In this document: one piece after another, positions 43,457 through 54,169 of the stretch | How positions within the stretch are numbered: position 1 is the first letter of the stretch | How the letters are laid out: each line of letters starts with the position of its first letter | Source: Podospora bellae-mahoneyi | Lineage: Eukaryota; Ascomycota; Sordariomycetes; Sordariales; Podosporaceae | Length of the DNA stretch: 64,000 nucleotides | Direction: 5' to 3' | Assembly: GCF_035222275.1 (NCBI RefSeq) | Contig: NC_085884.1 | Span: 3,410,001 to 3,474,000 of the forward strand | The notes under the pieces: model-generated | What the model was told of the DNA's origin: nothing | What the model saw: the letters and a program-made list of their open reading frames with translations, nothing else | Databases searched by the model: none | Position numbers and translations under genes: made by a program

Positions 43457-44650
43457 CTACGCCGAGGCAGCTTCCGCCTTGTCAGCCTTCTTTGGTGTCT
43501 TCTCCTTCTTGGGGGCAGCGGCCTTCTTGGGAGCAGCCTTCTTGGGCGCGGCCTTGGCGGCGGGGGCGGCCTTGGTGACGCGACCGGACTTGGTCTTGGT
43601 CAGGACAGCAGGCTTCTCCTCAGCAGGGGCTTGGGCAGCCTGGATAGACAATGTCAGCGGATATTCATGAAAAGTCACGTGGGTGTGTCATAGGATGCTC
43701 ACCTTCTTGGGGGCAGTCTTCTTCTCCTTCTTCTCCTTGGGCGCGGCAGCCTTCTTAGGGGCAGCGGCCTTCTTTTCCTTCTTCTCCTTGGGAGCGGCCT
43801 CCTTCTTCTCCTTCTTCTCCTTGGGAGCGGCAGCCTTCTTGGTGGCAGCCTTCTTCTCCTTGGGAGCAGCCTCCTTCTTCTCCTTGGGCGCGGCGGCCTT
43901 CTTAGGGGCAGCAGGCTTCTTCTCCTTGGGAGCGGCAGTCTTCTTGGCGAGCTTGGTGCCGCCGGAGGGGCCCTTGGGCTGCTCGAAGATGCCCTTGTCG
44001 ACACCAGACTTCAAGGCCTTGTTGAAGAGGGAGTCGAACATGTTGTCAGAGGCATTGATGGTGTTGTTGCTCTTGACATACTTCTTGAGGGATTGACGGC
44101 TGGCGGCTGAGTCAGTCCAAGGCGTTCATGTGATGCGTCAATGAGATAATTGTGAGGTGAGAGTGGGCGGATGAGCCAAGGAGGCTGTGGTGGGCGGTCG
44201 CATTTGCGACACGCGCATCATTGTGGATGTTCTCGCTACGCGAGATGGGTGGATGGGAGAAGAAAAAAATGCAGAAATTTTCTTACCTGGAGCCATTGCG
44301 ATCCTTGAGCTGCAATTTAAGAAAAAGCAGCGTCAGTAAATGTGATCATGAATGCAAAGTGGGCAAAATCCGAGCGTAGTGAGACGTGGGATCAAAGACA
44401 TCATGAGCTTCCTTCATCACTCATCTCACTTGCGACCGGACGCGTCGGCATGAACCAACAGGGGCAGTGAAATTACCTGAATGATGGCATCCGTGATCAT
44501 GTCCTGAATAAAAGTTAGATACGACTGATCAATCAAGAACATGTCCAATGTATAGACTCTTCATACTTGGTAGGACGGGTGGACGGGGGCGGCCTTTGCC
44601 TTGGGGGCAGCGGCGCCCTCAGTCTTGGTCTCGGTCTTCTTGGGAGGCAT
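43457..44650 (-). CDS. hH1: Linker histone H1
   Basis: Five exons: 44650-44567, 44503-44477, 44309-44287, 44099-43703 and 43639-43457 (introns 63, 167, 187 and 63 nt), giving 237 residues, close to Neurospora hH1. It starts MPPKKTETKTEG. The globular winged-helix domain is at about residues 23-95: HPSYQDMITDAIIQLKDRNG, then SSRQSLKKYVKSNN, DNMFDSLFNKALKSGVDKGIF and GPSGGTKLAKK. The third acceptor was set at CCAG|C to give NGSSRQ, as in other H1 proteins. The C-terminal tail is made of repeated PKEKK, AAPKKA and KEKKEKK units and ends KKADKAEAASA. It binds linker DNA and nucleosomes in the nucleus. It is transcribed away from the 2.6-kb region that separates it from the HeLo-like gene. Confidence 0.95.
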
Positions 44651-47298
44651 GGTGATGGTTTGAAGTGGTGTTTGTTGTGTTTGGTGTAGATGACAATACA
44701 GATGCTAGATGCTGTTCGAAGCGGAAATGGACGAGTCGGACAGAAAGGGTGAAGAACGGCTTGCAAGTTCGGGGTGGACGAGAGAAACCAGGGACAGGAG
44801 GGTGGGCGGGCTGTCGCGCTCGGGGGGGATGATCGGGTGTTTATATATGGAAGCGGGGGTCTCGCCCACCCCCGAGTGATTGTGCTGATTGTGCCCTGGA
44901 GCTGCCCAAATTCCCGGGGCAAAAGCTCGCAGCTTTGGTGCAAGGTATGGCCCGTGCCCCCCACTAGAAGCATGCCTACAGCTCCCAGGCATATGGCAGA
45001 CACGCCCGTTCTCAGCATCCATGTCACCCTGTCTTGCTCCGAAAAAGCCCAGATCATGTGGGGACCTTACACTCTGTGAGGTGGCATCATAGGCTGCATC
45101 ACCGAAGTGCATGAGGCGTGAGGTGTGAGTGAGAGACGGGAGCGAGTAAGTGAGTGCAGCCCAACGTGCGTGGCTACCTAGGTCCCTTGGTGAGGTGATG
45201 CCATCTCTGTTCTACGCACACCCTTTCGTCACTCAACCCCAACCCGACGGCATGGCCTGGATGGATGGATGCCCAATCATTGTCTTACTCAACCATTCAC
45301 TGCTGAAGAACTTCTACTTCTTGTGGATGATGGGGGCAAGGGACGAGGCACAAGGTGCATGGCGGGGAAGGCCAGTCATACAGTTATCTATCTACTACTA
45401 CGTACACTACCCAACAACCATGAGCATGGGAGGGGTGGCTGTCACCCATCATTCACCACGGGGTCATCCGAACGGGGAAGCCTTCTCGATCTGCCGCTAA
45501 GCTGAATTGGAACCCTGGACTGTTCGTCATCGTCATCGTCAAGATCACATAAGGAACCCTGGATCATGTCAGTGCTAAAAAGGGAAAAAAAAACAGGTGA
45601 CATGCCGCTGCCAGACAGGCGGGGTGAAGGGGGGAGGGAGAAGAAAAAAAGGATGCAGAATGCCAGATGGATCATGGAAGGGAGGGAGAGAGAGGGGGGC
45701 GGCAGGCGTGCCGGGATTCTTGGGGTCCTCCTTCGATCACTTGCCGCTCCCCGTTATTTTGGCGCTTTCCCTCTTTGGGCGGGCATTTAAATCGGAAACA
45801 AACAAAAAACTCGCAGCGTGCCTATTTTCTGATTGGCCTGTTCAACGACACTGGATCCACCTTGTACCTCGAGTTGTCAATCATGCGCACCCCGCCTGTC
45901 GAAAGAGCATCTCTGATCTCGAGCTCGCCCCGACTCCCCCTTCCCTCGGTTTGATTCGAGTTCCCACGCTTCTTCCCTTTTCTCGACCCGGGTCCGCAGC
46001 ACATGGTTGGAATCACCCGACTCTGCTCTTCTTTGTGTGCTTTTTAGTTCATTTTTTGCGCCCGGGGACCGCGGGGCATTGTTCCAAGTACCGATGACCA
46101 TTTCCGAGACGAGAGTTGGCATTCAAGCATCTGTTTTCGGACGCGATTTGGCTTCACGCGCCTTGGTCGGTCCAAACCATCGCCCTCTGGCGCATTCAAC
46201 ATAGCACCTCACCAACCCCTGCTTTGTCGTAGAAGAATACATCAGTTCGATCGGGCAATTGATGCCGTTTCTTCCATGTGCTTATTTTTCGCACTGCACC
46301 GTTGTTGCCTGAGATATCTGCACTTGAAGCGAAAGTCACTCCTGATGGTGGGGCGGCGCGCGAGCTGTTCGTGAAGCTTTGGTTGAAGCTATCCGCATCT
46401 CAACCCTTCCACACTTTTGCCTCTTCCCACAGCCCACCACATTGCTTTTCGCTCTTCAAACATTGATAGATCATTCCGAGGGGCTCTTGTTTTTGTTTGT
46501 CACTTTTTTGGTTTGCCCCTGGTCAATTGAGGCCAATTCAGGCACCATTTCCAACGCCAGCAAGGTGATGTCGTGTCGATCTGCACGTTTGGCCAGCTCA
46601 TTCACCCTTCGATTGGTCCACAACAGCTTTCTTTTCCTCGATATGAAACGGTAATTATCTTTTCTGCGTGCCAGGTTCACTCCTGCGCAAGTGTTCTCGA
46701 GGGGAGTTGTTTTTTCAGCATTGCTGTGTGTCCTTTGATGCTGCCGCGTCACGCGGTCAACGTGGGTTTGGCATCAGGCGAGCCGCCCGGTTTCTTGATG
46801 TTCCTGGATTCATGTCAGCCACACATATGCATGGACAGCAGATGATGGTGTTGACGAATGGTGTGCGATAAATGGTGAAGAGAGATCATTTTGAGCGAGT
46901 ACTGTGATGATTCAGGAGGCTGGTGTTCAAATTCCTGTTCAGAGCGACTTCGATGGTCGGGCGTCATCTCACGAGTCGACCTGACCAACCGCCACGATTA
47001 CGTCGACACTTATCCTGCCGCCCACGTTTCGGTCGGGGTAACTGAGAAGAGTCATCATCAAGTGTGCAAATTTCAAAAGAAGTCAAAGCTGGACATTTGG
47101 TGTCTCGTGGATCTTGTCAACTGAAATATGCCCAACTAGTTGAAGTCTGATTAGTCGGTAGTCTAGTGACCACATCTGTAAACTAGGTTCAAACTAGAGA
47201 TAGTCCATTCGTACAGCATAGAGATAGCTCAGAGCTTCAGACATTAGCCAATACATACCATCCATGTGATTTTCAACTTCTATGTCCTCAGGTGGTGT
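44651..47298. other. Intergenic region of about 2.65 kb upstream of histone H1
   Basis: The H1 promoter occupies the left end. The remaining sequence has many short frames on both strands (for example 45597-46097 and 46573-46845) without family resemblance or consistent splicing. A tRNA-like B box at about 46928-46940 has no partner A box. Nothing else could be supported. Confidence 0.45.
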
Positions 47299-49107
47299 TC
47301 ACACAATAACCTGCGCCGGAAACACCACCACCTCCTCCTCCCCTTCCCCTCTCAAATCCCCCTTCTGCACCACCAAAGGAAACAAAACAACCCTCACCAC
47401 AGCCCCCTCAAGATCCCCCTCCGTGCCCCCCCGACCACCCGGTTGCGTCATCAACGACGAGATAAAATTCACCGTCGCCGCCAGCTCCCCATCCTCATTG
47501 TACTCGGGCATCAACGGCGGCAACACCATAAACTCAGCCACCTGCGTCCTCATCTCTATCGACAAATCCACCGCCTCACTCACCACCCTCCTCAGCTGCA
47601 CCCTCAACTGCTCTTCCAAATTCCCCGGCGGCGGCAACACCTTCGACAGCGCCTCCAAAATCGCCTCTGCCACCGCAACGGCATCCCTATCCCTCTGTTT
47701 TCTGAACGATTCCCTCCTCGACCACAGCCCCAGCGTGGTAGCCCTCCAAGCACGGACCGTCGCCGTCGGCCCAACGTCCGTTAGCTGTTTTTCTAATGAC
47801 TTGAGCTTGAACCTCTGCTCCCGGTCCATGCCGAAGAGGTAACGGGTGAAAATGAATTCCCAGATCATTGACATGGTGACAGAAGTGAACATGTCCCGGC
47901 GTTTCACCCTGTCACGGAGGTAGTTATCGGGGCCGGAGCCGTCGAGGACAGAGTTATCTAGCCTGTCGATGATTTTTTCATCGTTGATTTCCGAGGTCAG
48001 GCGGCTGGCGCGCATGTCGGAGAATTTGGAGAAGCGGAGGACCCATTGGGTGACGGTCGTGAAGAGGTGCTGGCAGCGCTGGCCAAAGTATTCGGTGGTG
48101 TGGATTGTTCCGAGCTGGGTTGGTTGGGCTTTGAGGATATCTAGGCTTGTTGGCAAGCTTTGGGAGGTCGTGGGTTGGGTGGCAGCCTCTTCGGAAGTGT
48201 CGGTAGTAGGTTTGGGTGCAGGTTGAACAACCTCGAACGCTGTGGATGGCATCGGCGAGACTGCTGTAGGGTCACCCCTCCGGTCACCGGATTGCTCGGA
48301 TGTAGACACGAGTAACGATCGTGATTGGGTTTTTGAGTCGAAGCTGATATTTTCCAGAGCCATGATCGATTGCGGACTTTTCGTGCTAGTCCTGTTGGTG
48401 ACGACCTCCTTCGCCAAAGCCATCATTCGTCGGTAGGCTCTCGAGTTGACAACAGTGTTATCAAATTCGAACTCGACGCCCTCGGCCACAGTGTTTCCAT
48501 CCCCACGGAAGATCGTGTCGGCAGTCCTCCGCGGATTCAGAACAGACTCGGCAATTTGAAGCTGAGGATTCGCCAACCGCAAGGACGCCGCCTTGGTCGC
48601 TTGCCTGTCTAGCAAACCTTTCCCATTTCTGACACCCTCGAGAATCTCATCGGTAGTATTCATGTGCAACACTTGAATCAGAAACGCAATCGCGGACTGC
48701 TGTCCTTGCAATAGCGATAGGTACCCCTTCATCTCCCCCTCATTTCGCACAATCCGCGCTTTAGTCCACCACGTCCGCACAAGCGAGCGACGGGACTCCA
48801 TCAGTGCGGTGGCATCGCAGAGTTTTTCGAGGGAGTCCTCGAAGCAGGTTAGTACGACTAGGCAACCGGTGAGGGTTGTGTCGAGGGTGTGGACGACATC
48901 GGCCTGGCCGTGGACGGTGTGGTTTTGCAGGATGAGGGTCTGGAGCTGGGACAGGCCGGTCTTGATGGCGGCGCATTGAGAGGAGAGGGCGGTGATGGTG
49001 ACTTGAGCGTTTTGAAATTTGGTGCGGAGGGTGTCGAGGGCGCGGGCTGCTTGGAGGCAGATGCCTGTGATGCCTGCGATCGAGGCTGTTATCGAGAGGG
49101 GGTCCAT
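47299..49107 (-). CDS. Protein with HeLo-like / fungal STAND N-terminal helical domain, 602 residues
   Basis: Single-exon ORF from MDPLSITASIAGITGICLQA. This opening, followed by KFQNAQVTITALSSQCAAIKTGLSQLQ (helices over about residues 1-120), is the hallmark of the fungal N-terminal helical domain usually fused to NACHT/NB-ARC STAND receptors and related to HeLo domains of heterokaryon-incompatibility proteins. Here no P-loop, NACHT or repeat domain follows. Instead there is a Ser/Thr-rich linker (about 250-330) and an alpha-helical C-terminal region (ITRYLFGMD-like FIFTRYLFGMDREQRFKLKS, about 425-445; RRVVSEAVDLSIEMRTQV). It may act as a signalling or adaptor protein, or simply reuse the fold. 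No toxicity or cell-death role is shown. The third codon position is C-rich at the 5' end and G-rich at the 3' end. Confidence 0.75.
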   Translation of the reverse strand: MDPLSITASIAGITGICLQAARALDTLRTKFQNAQVTITALSSQCAAIKTGLSQLQTLILQNHTVHGQADVVHTLDTTLTGCLVVLTCFEDSLEKLCDATALMESRRSLVRTWWTKARIVRNEGEMKGYLSLLQGQQSAIAFLIQVLHMNTTDEILEGVRNGKGLLDRQATKAASLRLANPQLQIAESVLNPRRTADTIFRGDGNTVAEGVEFEFDNTVVNSRAYRRMMALAKEVVTNRTSTKSPQSIMALENISFDSKTQSRSLLVSTSEQSGDRRGDPTAVSPMPSTAFEVVQPAPKPTTDTSEEAATQPTTSQSLPTSLDILKAQPTQLGTIHTTEYFGQRCQHLFTTVTQWVLRFSKFSDMRASRLTSEINDEKIIDRLDNSVLDGSGPDNYLRDRVKRRDMFTSVTMSMIWEFIFTRYLFGMDREQRFKLKSLEKQLTDVGPTATVRAWRATTLGLWSRRESFRKQRDRDAVAVAEAILEALSKVLPPPGNLEEQLRVQLRRVVSEAVDLSIEMRTQVAEFMVLPPLMPEYNEDGELAATVNFISSLMTQPGGRGGTEGDLEGAVVRVVLFPLVVQKGDLRGEGEEEVVVFPAQVIV

Positions 49108-50910
49108 TGATGGTGCCTAGTCACCCACAATGGGCCGCGCCGGTTGATGTCGAAAAAATACGGCACGTTAATACCATCTCTCAAGACAAGTTTTTGAATC
49201 TGCGTGATCATCAGGAATTGTATCCAGGTGGGGGCGCATAAGGCATCTTTCGAGGCTTTGCTGCAGGATTGATTCTTGGCAACACATAACTGGTCGATGG
49301 ACTTGTTCGGAAGAAGTGAGGAAATACCACTCGATAGGGATCTACACCTAGAGTTTGAACTTTGAATTCAACAGTGGCTTCAGCTGTCAAGTCGGGATGA
49401 TGGACACGACTGATCTTTTTGCTGAACCACTTTGAACAGCCGCTAAAATAGGTACCTTAGTCGAGCAAATAACGTAGACCATGAGTTGCTACCCGGTAGC
49501 ATAACACTGGCATATCACGAACTCTCTTCGACACCAAATCGCAGTTTGCATGAGGATGTCACATCCTACATTATTCACACTCCCCCAGATTCAAACCCAC
49601 AAGTGACACCAACATAATGTCATCAAATAATCAAACAACATGTCTCACGACAGTGAAACACAGAAGAGCAAGGAGCAACGTCACTGCAGCACAGTATATA
49701 TATTAGGTCCTTTTTACTCCTTCCAACAGCAGCCCTGAAATCTTGACCAGGGCGCCACTTTGTGGTCAGGACAAACGGTCAAGGTGGAGGAGCTGTTTGT
49801 TACCCCCCTTCCCCGGCGGGAGTTTTGCAACCGACAGCTCCCGAGTTCGATTCCGAAGCAAAACCCACGGTTTTTCGTAGCCGGCCACCCTACAACTAAA
49901 GGTTGGTTGGTGAGCTTTTGCTTTTTCTGGGCCCAGTTAATAGATTATTTTGGCTTTCGGTTTTTTTTTTTTGGGCCCAGTTGATACATTATCTTGATTT
50001 TCTTCATCTTGGAGAACAAGTAACTGGATATCGATTTTTATTTCGAGACTCGTGCCGAAGGTCTTTGAAACTAGACATTGGTCGCCATCTGACAATGTTT
50101 TCATAAGGACTCACATCTTGTCAAACAAGCCAAGTAGTTTACTTATGCCTTTAACATGCAATTAATTCGATTATTTCTCGAGATCAGCCTCTGCGATTGT
50201 ACCTCGAGTCAAAAGTCTCAAAGACAAACACTAAATTAATCACCGATACACCTTGGTCACACCCGACAACCTTTCTTTTTGCATAGAAATCTCGTGAGAC
50301 GAGTCGGGTCGTTTTCTCAACACAGCTCGTGATCCACTCGTCGATTTGAGCGCCATCTTATAATCATGTTCGAATGACATTTTGCTACTGGATTACACTA
50401 TCTGTACCATAGAGAGAGAGCCATGATACAAGGCGGCAGTTGTTTGGATCTCAAGTTCGTTATATTCCTGGCCGTTCCGCGCATTGTAATCCCACGAAAT
50501 AATCGCCTTCTCGTCTTCCAATGCATCAGTAAGGCATTTGCTAGAGCAATTACACGGCGCTGGGAAGGGATCTGTACTAAAAGGTTTCAATGATCCTTGC
50601 TTTTCGTTCGACTGGAACAAGGCATCTATCAGACTCAAAAAAAAAGGAACGATTACATTCCACGCCTTGGTGATACACCCGAGCTGATCATCCTTGGCGT
50701 ACGCCCGCCACACGAAAGAGTAGGCCGGGAAGCAATGGTGGACATGATTTAATATCCAATGCATGGATGACCGAGGACGATCAATCTCAGACTTCTCAGC
50801 TCCAAGCCAATACCCTGCACTATCGACACCATTGATAGGTAGGTATTGGCATCTCAAGAGTCGATATCGTCTACAGACCAACCGAAATTATGCTCTCTTT
50901 TTGACGTACG
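49108..50910. other. Region upstream of the HeLo-like gene
   Basis: About 1.8 kb. The one sizeable frame, 50393-50881 on the minus strand (162 codons), starts at TTG rather than ATG and has plausible amino-acid mix but no recognised motif; it may be a gene remnant. An imperfect direct repeat sits at 49928-50002. A perfect TGACGTACGTCA palindrome is at 50902-50913, overlapping the stop codon of the next feature. Confidence 0.35.
49928..50002 (+). repeat. Imperfect direct repeat, 31-bp copies 44 bp apart
   Basis: Copies at 49928-49958 and 49972-50002 start TGGGCCCAGTT and match at 26 of 31 positions. Three of the five differences are transitions of C/T or G/A type. Confidence 0.6.
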
Positions 50911-51835
50911 TCATTCATGATTTTTTGCTGCGAAATTCAGTTTGGACAGGACAAGCTCCATTAACCTCAGCAGCTCTCCCTCCGGTCGCATTGGAATATG
51001 AACATATGTAATGGGGATTGGGGGATTGGTTGGGTACCGTTGACTGGGCCGGTCAAACCGGTCGAGAAAGTGAGAGGGGATGAGGGCTGTGTAAAAATAG
51101 AGGTTGTCATCCTTGGCGGCCAGTAGACGAACCTATTCAAAAACACTGTTGGCCCACCCCAAGCGTGCAGCATCGCAATAGGTTATACGTACCTTGTAGT
51201 GGTCAGGACGGCTTTGGTCTTGGTAGTACTGCTCCTGCGCAAGGGCAATCAGACCGGCAGCGATATATGGATCCTCAATGTCTTTGGCCGGTCGGAGGCT
51301 CCGTTGCCGCTTATGCTGCGCCCAGGCAACGGGCGAGTTGAGCCGACGGGATCGGAAGAGTGGGATGGATTTGTCGCGGCGTCTTTGCGCGGCTTCGAGA
51401 TCGAGATAGGCAAGCCTTGGGGGGGTTGGGACGGGCGAGAAGAGAGCGTCGGTCGCGAGAGACGCGACTACCCGTCGACCGAATTGGAAGTTGAGCTTGG
51501 TGCCGTCGTACTCGTTGAGCTTGAAGTACTCGAGGAGAGCGCCCCTGACTAGCGTCTTTACTAGAATGCTACGTGGTAGTTGACGAGCAGCATGCCGGAG
51601 CCCTTCCGGGAATCGGGCTTGCTCGTCCCTGTGCGGTCCAATCACTTCACGGGCGAAGTAACATCTGAAAAGGGCAAGGTGCTGCGCTGTCCAGTGTAGC
51701 GGCCGCACAAACAGACGATCGCGACTATGTTTGCGCAGAATGTCATTTTATTGATGCCAGTTCGGTTTCTCGGAGGCGCCTGAGCGGTACCTCCGGTTTC
51801 CCTTCAGTCGCAGATTTGGCAGTAGACGTTGGCAT
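50911..51835 (-). pseudogene. Fungal conserved hypothetical gene with a one-base frameshift
   Basis: The main frame has no usable ATG. It runs upstream to a stop at about 51748, while an ATG at 51835 (MPTSTAKSATEGKPE..) reads in another frame up to the same place, an A4 run at 51749-51746 on the minus strand. Removing one A would join ..LRETELAS and INDILRKHSRDRLFVRPLHWT. The following exon goes to 51193. A 60-nt GT-AG intron (51192-51133) leads to the last exon 51132-50911, VRLLAAKDDNLYFYTALIP ... PIPITYVHIPMRPEGELLR. This ending is familiar from uncharacterised multi-copy Pezizomycotina proteins of unknown role. It is either a recent pseudogene or a sequencing error in the homopolymer. No alternative intron removes the shift. 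Confidence 0.6.
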
Positions 51836-51960
51836 TTTGTGTTGGGTAAGGTTTGTTTGGGAGAGTGGTCGCGGTGGGATGGACGCGTTGTTTGAATTGC
51901 GTCATCAGATCATGTGATGTAATGTCCCAGGCTGTTCGCAAAATGGTCCATGCCCCACAC

Positions 51961-52140
51961 TGAATTCAACCAATCAGGGCTTATATTCTACTTACAAAAT
52001 ATACAGGCCTTACAACTCTTCAAAATTCTTAATTTTTACGCCAATAAAGCAAGATTTATTAATCCCAAGAGCTCCTTTATATTCTATGCGCTTATTTCTT
52101 CTTTTAAATGGCCTTGTTATATTTCAAAATGATGAAGTTG
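51961..52140. other. AT-rich island
   Basis: By direct count 54 of 180 bases are G or C (30%), a sharp drop from the GC-rich surroundings. It lies between two damaged genes. The pattern resembles the remains of a repeat altered by repeat-induced point mutation, but no element can be recognised. Confidence 0.5.
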
Positions 52141-52336
52141 GGGGTTTTGGTCCTCGGAAGTGTTCGAAGTGTTTGATGAGTGCAAGAGGAGACCGTGGAC
52201 CTCATTGACGACCACCCTGCATAGAGCCCAATGCTACCTACCCAGCCCAACTCAAATGTGGTCCCTTGTTGCACTGGAAGTAATGTTGTGCTTCATCGTT
52301 CTTCTATATTACTCAAGAACCTGTCCAAAAGTCCAG

Positions 52337-53430
52337 ATGGAATCTTCGGACACCGGGGCGCGACCAGCCAAAAGGCAGAAGCTGGATGGCATCAACGTTA
52401 TCCTGAACACGAGCAACGACGAGCTGACGAAACCTGCTAGCAAAATGGGGCCCTCGCCATTTAATCGCTTATAGGCTTCGCTTTGGCCATGAATCCCCAT
52501 TTCTACCTACCTTCCTCGATATTCACCACAATTCTTGTCCCGTATGCGGGGGTCACAATACACCGTCTCAGAGAGTCGACATTGACCGAGTTAGGTCCTT
52601 GGTTGGGGAAACTCCCCGGAATTTGTGCCAGCAGGCCGAAAGTGAACTTCTTCGACTGCCCGAGGGCTTTTTCTGGGCCGCCCTTGCCCGCACAGCTCGC
52701 CACGAGCTTCTTGAGCCTGTGGCAGAGAAGATGTATCCGCGGCGAGCGAGGACATCCGTATAGAGGGAAGGCTACATCCCCTCCGGAACGGCTATACTCG
52801 GTTCCTCATCTTCTACCCTACCCTCTTTATCCGATTTTGGTAACGATACGGATGATTTTGACGAGGACGAGAATGAGGCCCGGCGTGGTAAATCTGAGGA
52901 GGTCACCGTTCATCATGCCACCTGTTTCCTACACGTTTCCCTAGGACTTTGCCTCCTGCAGCATTCCGGCGCCGAAACTAGGATGCAGATCGAGGTCAGA
53001 CCACGGGTCGGGCGTTTTCGGTCGACAACTCAAATTGCCGGAAATCCTATTACGGCTGAGGACAACGGAGGGGTTTGTCGTGTGCATCACAGGGGGTATA
53101 GGTGGACGATGGACCAACCTTACTTGGCTATTATCGAAGTAAAGCGAGCATTTTAGCCCATCAACGCTGATGACGGAACGGCATCATACAACCCAGTCAT
53201 ACCGTACGAGAATCTGGCACAGTATCTTGGCGAAGCCGTTGTTACTTGGAAGGCAAACCCCCAGCATTTCAAGAAAGGGTCAAGATTTTTCTACCTCATC
53301 TCCCCCTTCCCCTCCTTCTCCTAGGTTAATCGTATATAGCCGCTTGTGCTTACTTTACTTCAGAGCGGTTTTGCTTGCGGCCACGAATACCTTTATCCGC
53401 TTTATTCAAGCAAAGGGCCCTTGTCGGTGA
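52337..53430 (+). pseudogene. Decayed fungal conserved gene, multiple stops and frame changes
   Basis: Pieces of one protein are spread over different frames. A nuclear-looking start MESSDTGARPAKRQKLDG sits at 52337. A 130-codon open stretch at 52764-53153 ends ..MDQPYLAIIEVKRAF followed by an in-frame TAG, where CAG would be expected. The same frame then continues PINADDGTASYNPV, then LAQYLGEAVVTWKANPQ to about 53280. In a shifted frame, VLLAATNTFIRFIQ follows to 53430. The YLAIIEVKRAF..LAQYLGEAVVTWKAN..AATNTFIRF sequence is one I associate with an uncharacterised expanded family in Sordariomycetes. The E-x-K core might belong to a PD-(D/E)xK-type nuclease fold, which is speculative. The C-to-T nonsense change fits RIP or ordinary decay. 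Confidence 0.55.
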
Positions 53431-54169
53431 TGCTTCGAAGAAAGTCTTTGTTCAAATGCAGAGTACGAGCTAGTTAAACCTTCAGTCCATATAAAGCGAG
53501 ACAGATCGCCCTTTGTCACGTTCTAGCATTAGTAGCATGCGCATGAAGTTTAAGGTGGAACTGGAATTCCATCGATGTTTGGAATCTATAGTAAAGATGT
53601 GGTCGTGGGCTGTAACCGGCGAAGCTCTCATGACAAGGGCCACCAAGCCCGCCAAGCGTAACTATGTCTCAGGGTTCTATCAGCAGGCGTTCAATGACCT
53701 AGCCTGGATCTCGAATATCGAAAGGCATATCTCAACAAACTGTGTGAACGGGCGCGCCAACTCGATGACCACACTGGTAACGAAGGTGAGATGTCGGACA
53801 AAGATGTCATCTCAAGACTACGCAGGTAGGTAATGTTTAACGCCGCTTTCATACCGACCCACACCCTAACACTTTGTACAGAGAGCCGAGTACTTCACCA
53901 TGCTTCTCAACTCACACAGACAATCATCACACATCTCGCCACCGCACTGCCATTGACACCACAGATTGACAACCATCATGATGATATCCATTTTACCCTT
54001 TCCCAAACACCCCGAGAACGCCACGCTAAATAAGCTATACTATTTATGCTCTTAGCAGCACACAAGACAGCCCATAAAATCCCAGTAGCATAAATACAGA
54101 ATACAACAAATTCACTCACCATCCTCATTGCTCACTGTCGAGAATTCATTCTCCAAGTGTGTAAGAAAA
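53431..54169. other. Intergenic remainder of the degenerate region
   Basis: About 740 bases. A frame at 53513-53833 (106 codons) shows no recognised motif and may be a further fragment of the decayed gene. The rest is 3' flank of the ELYS-type gene. Confidence 0.35.

Noticed and set aside
46925-46945. B-box-like GTGTTCAAATTCCTG
   Set aside because: No matching A box, acceptor stem or anticodon arm upstream.
49840-49860. tRNA-like B box (GAGTTCGATTCCGA)
   Set aside because: Flanking bases do not form a T stem and no A box is present at the right distance.
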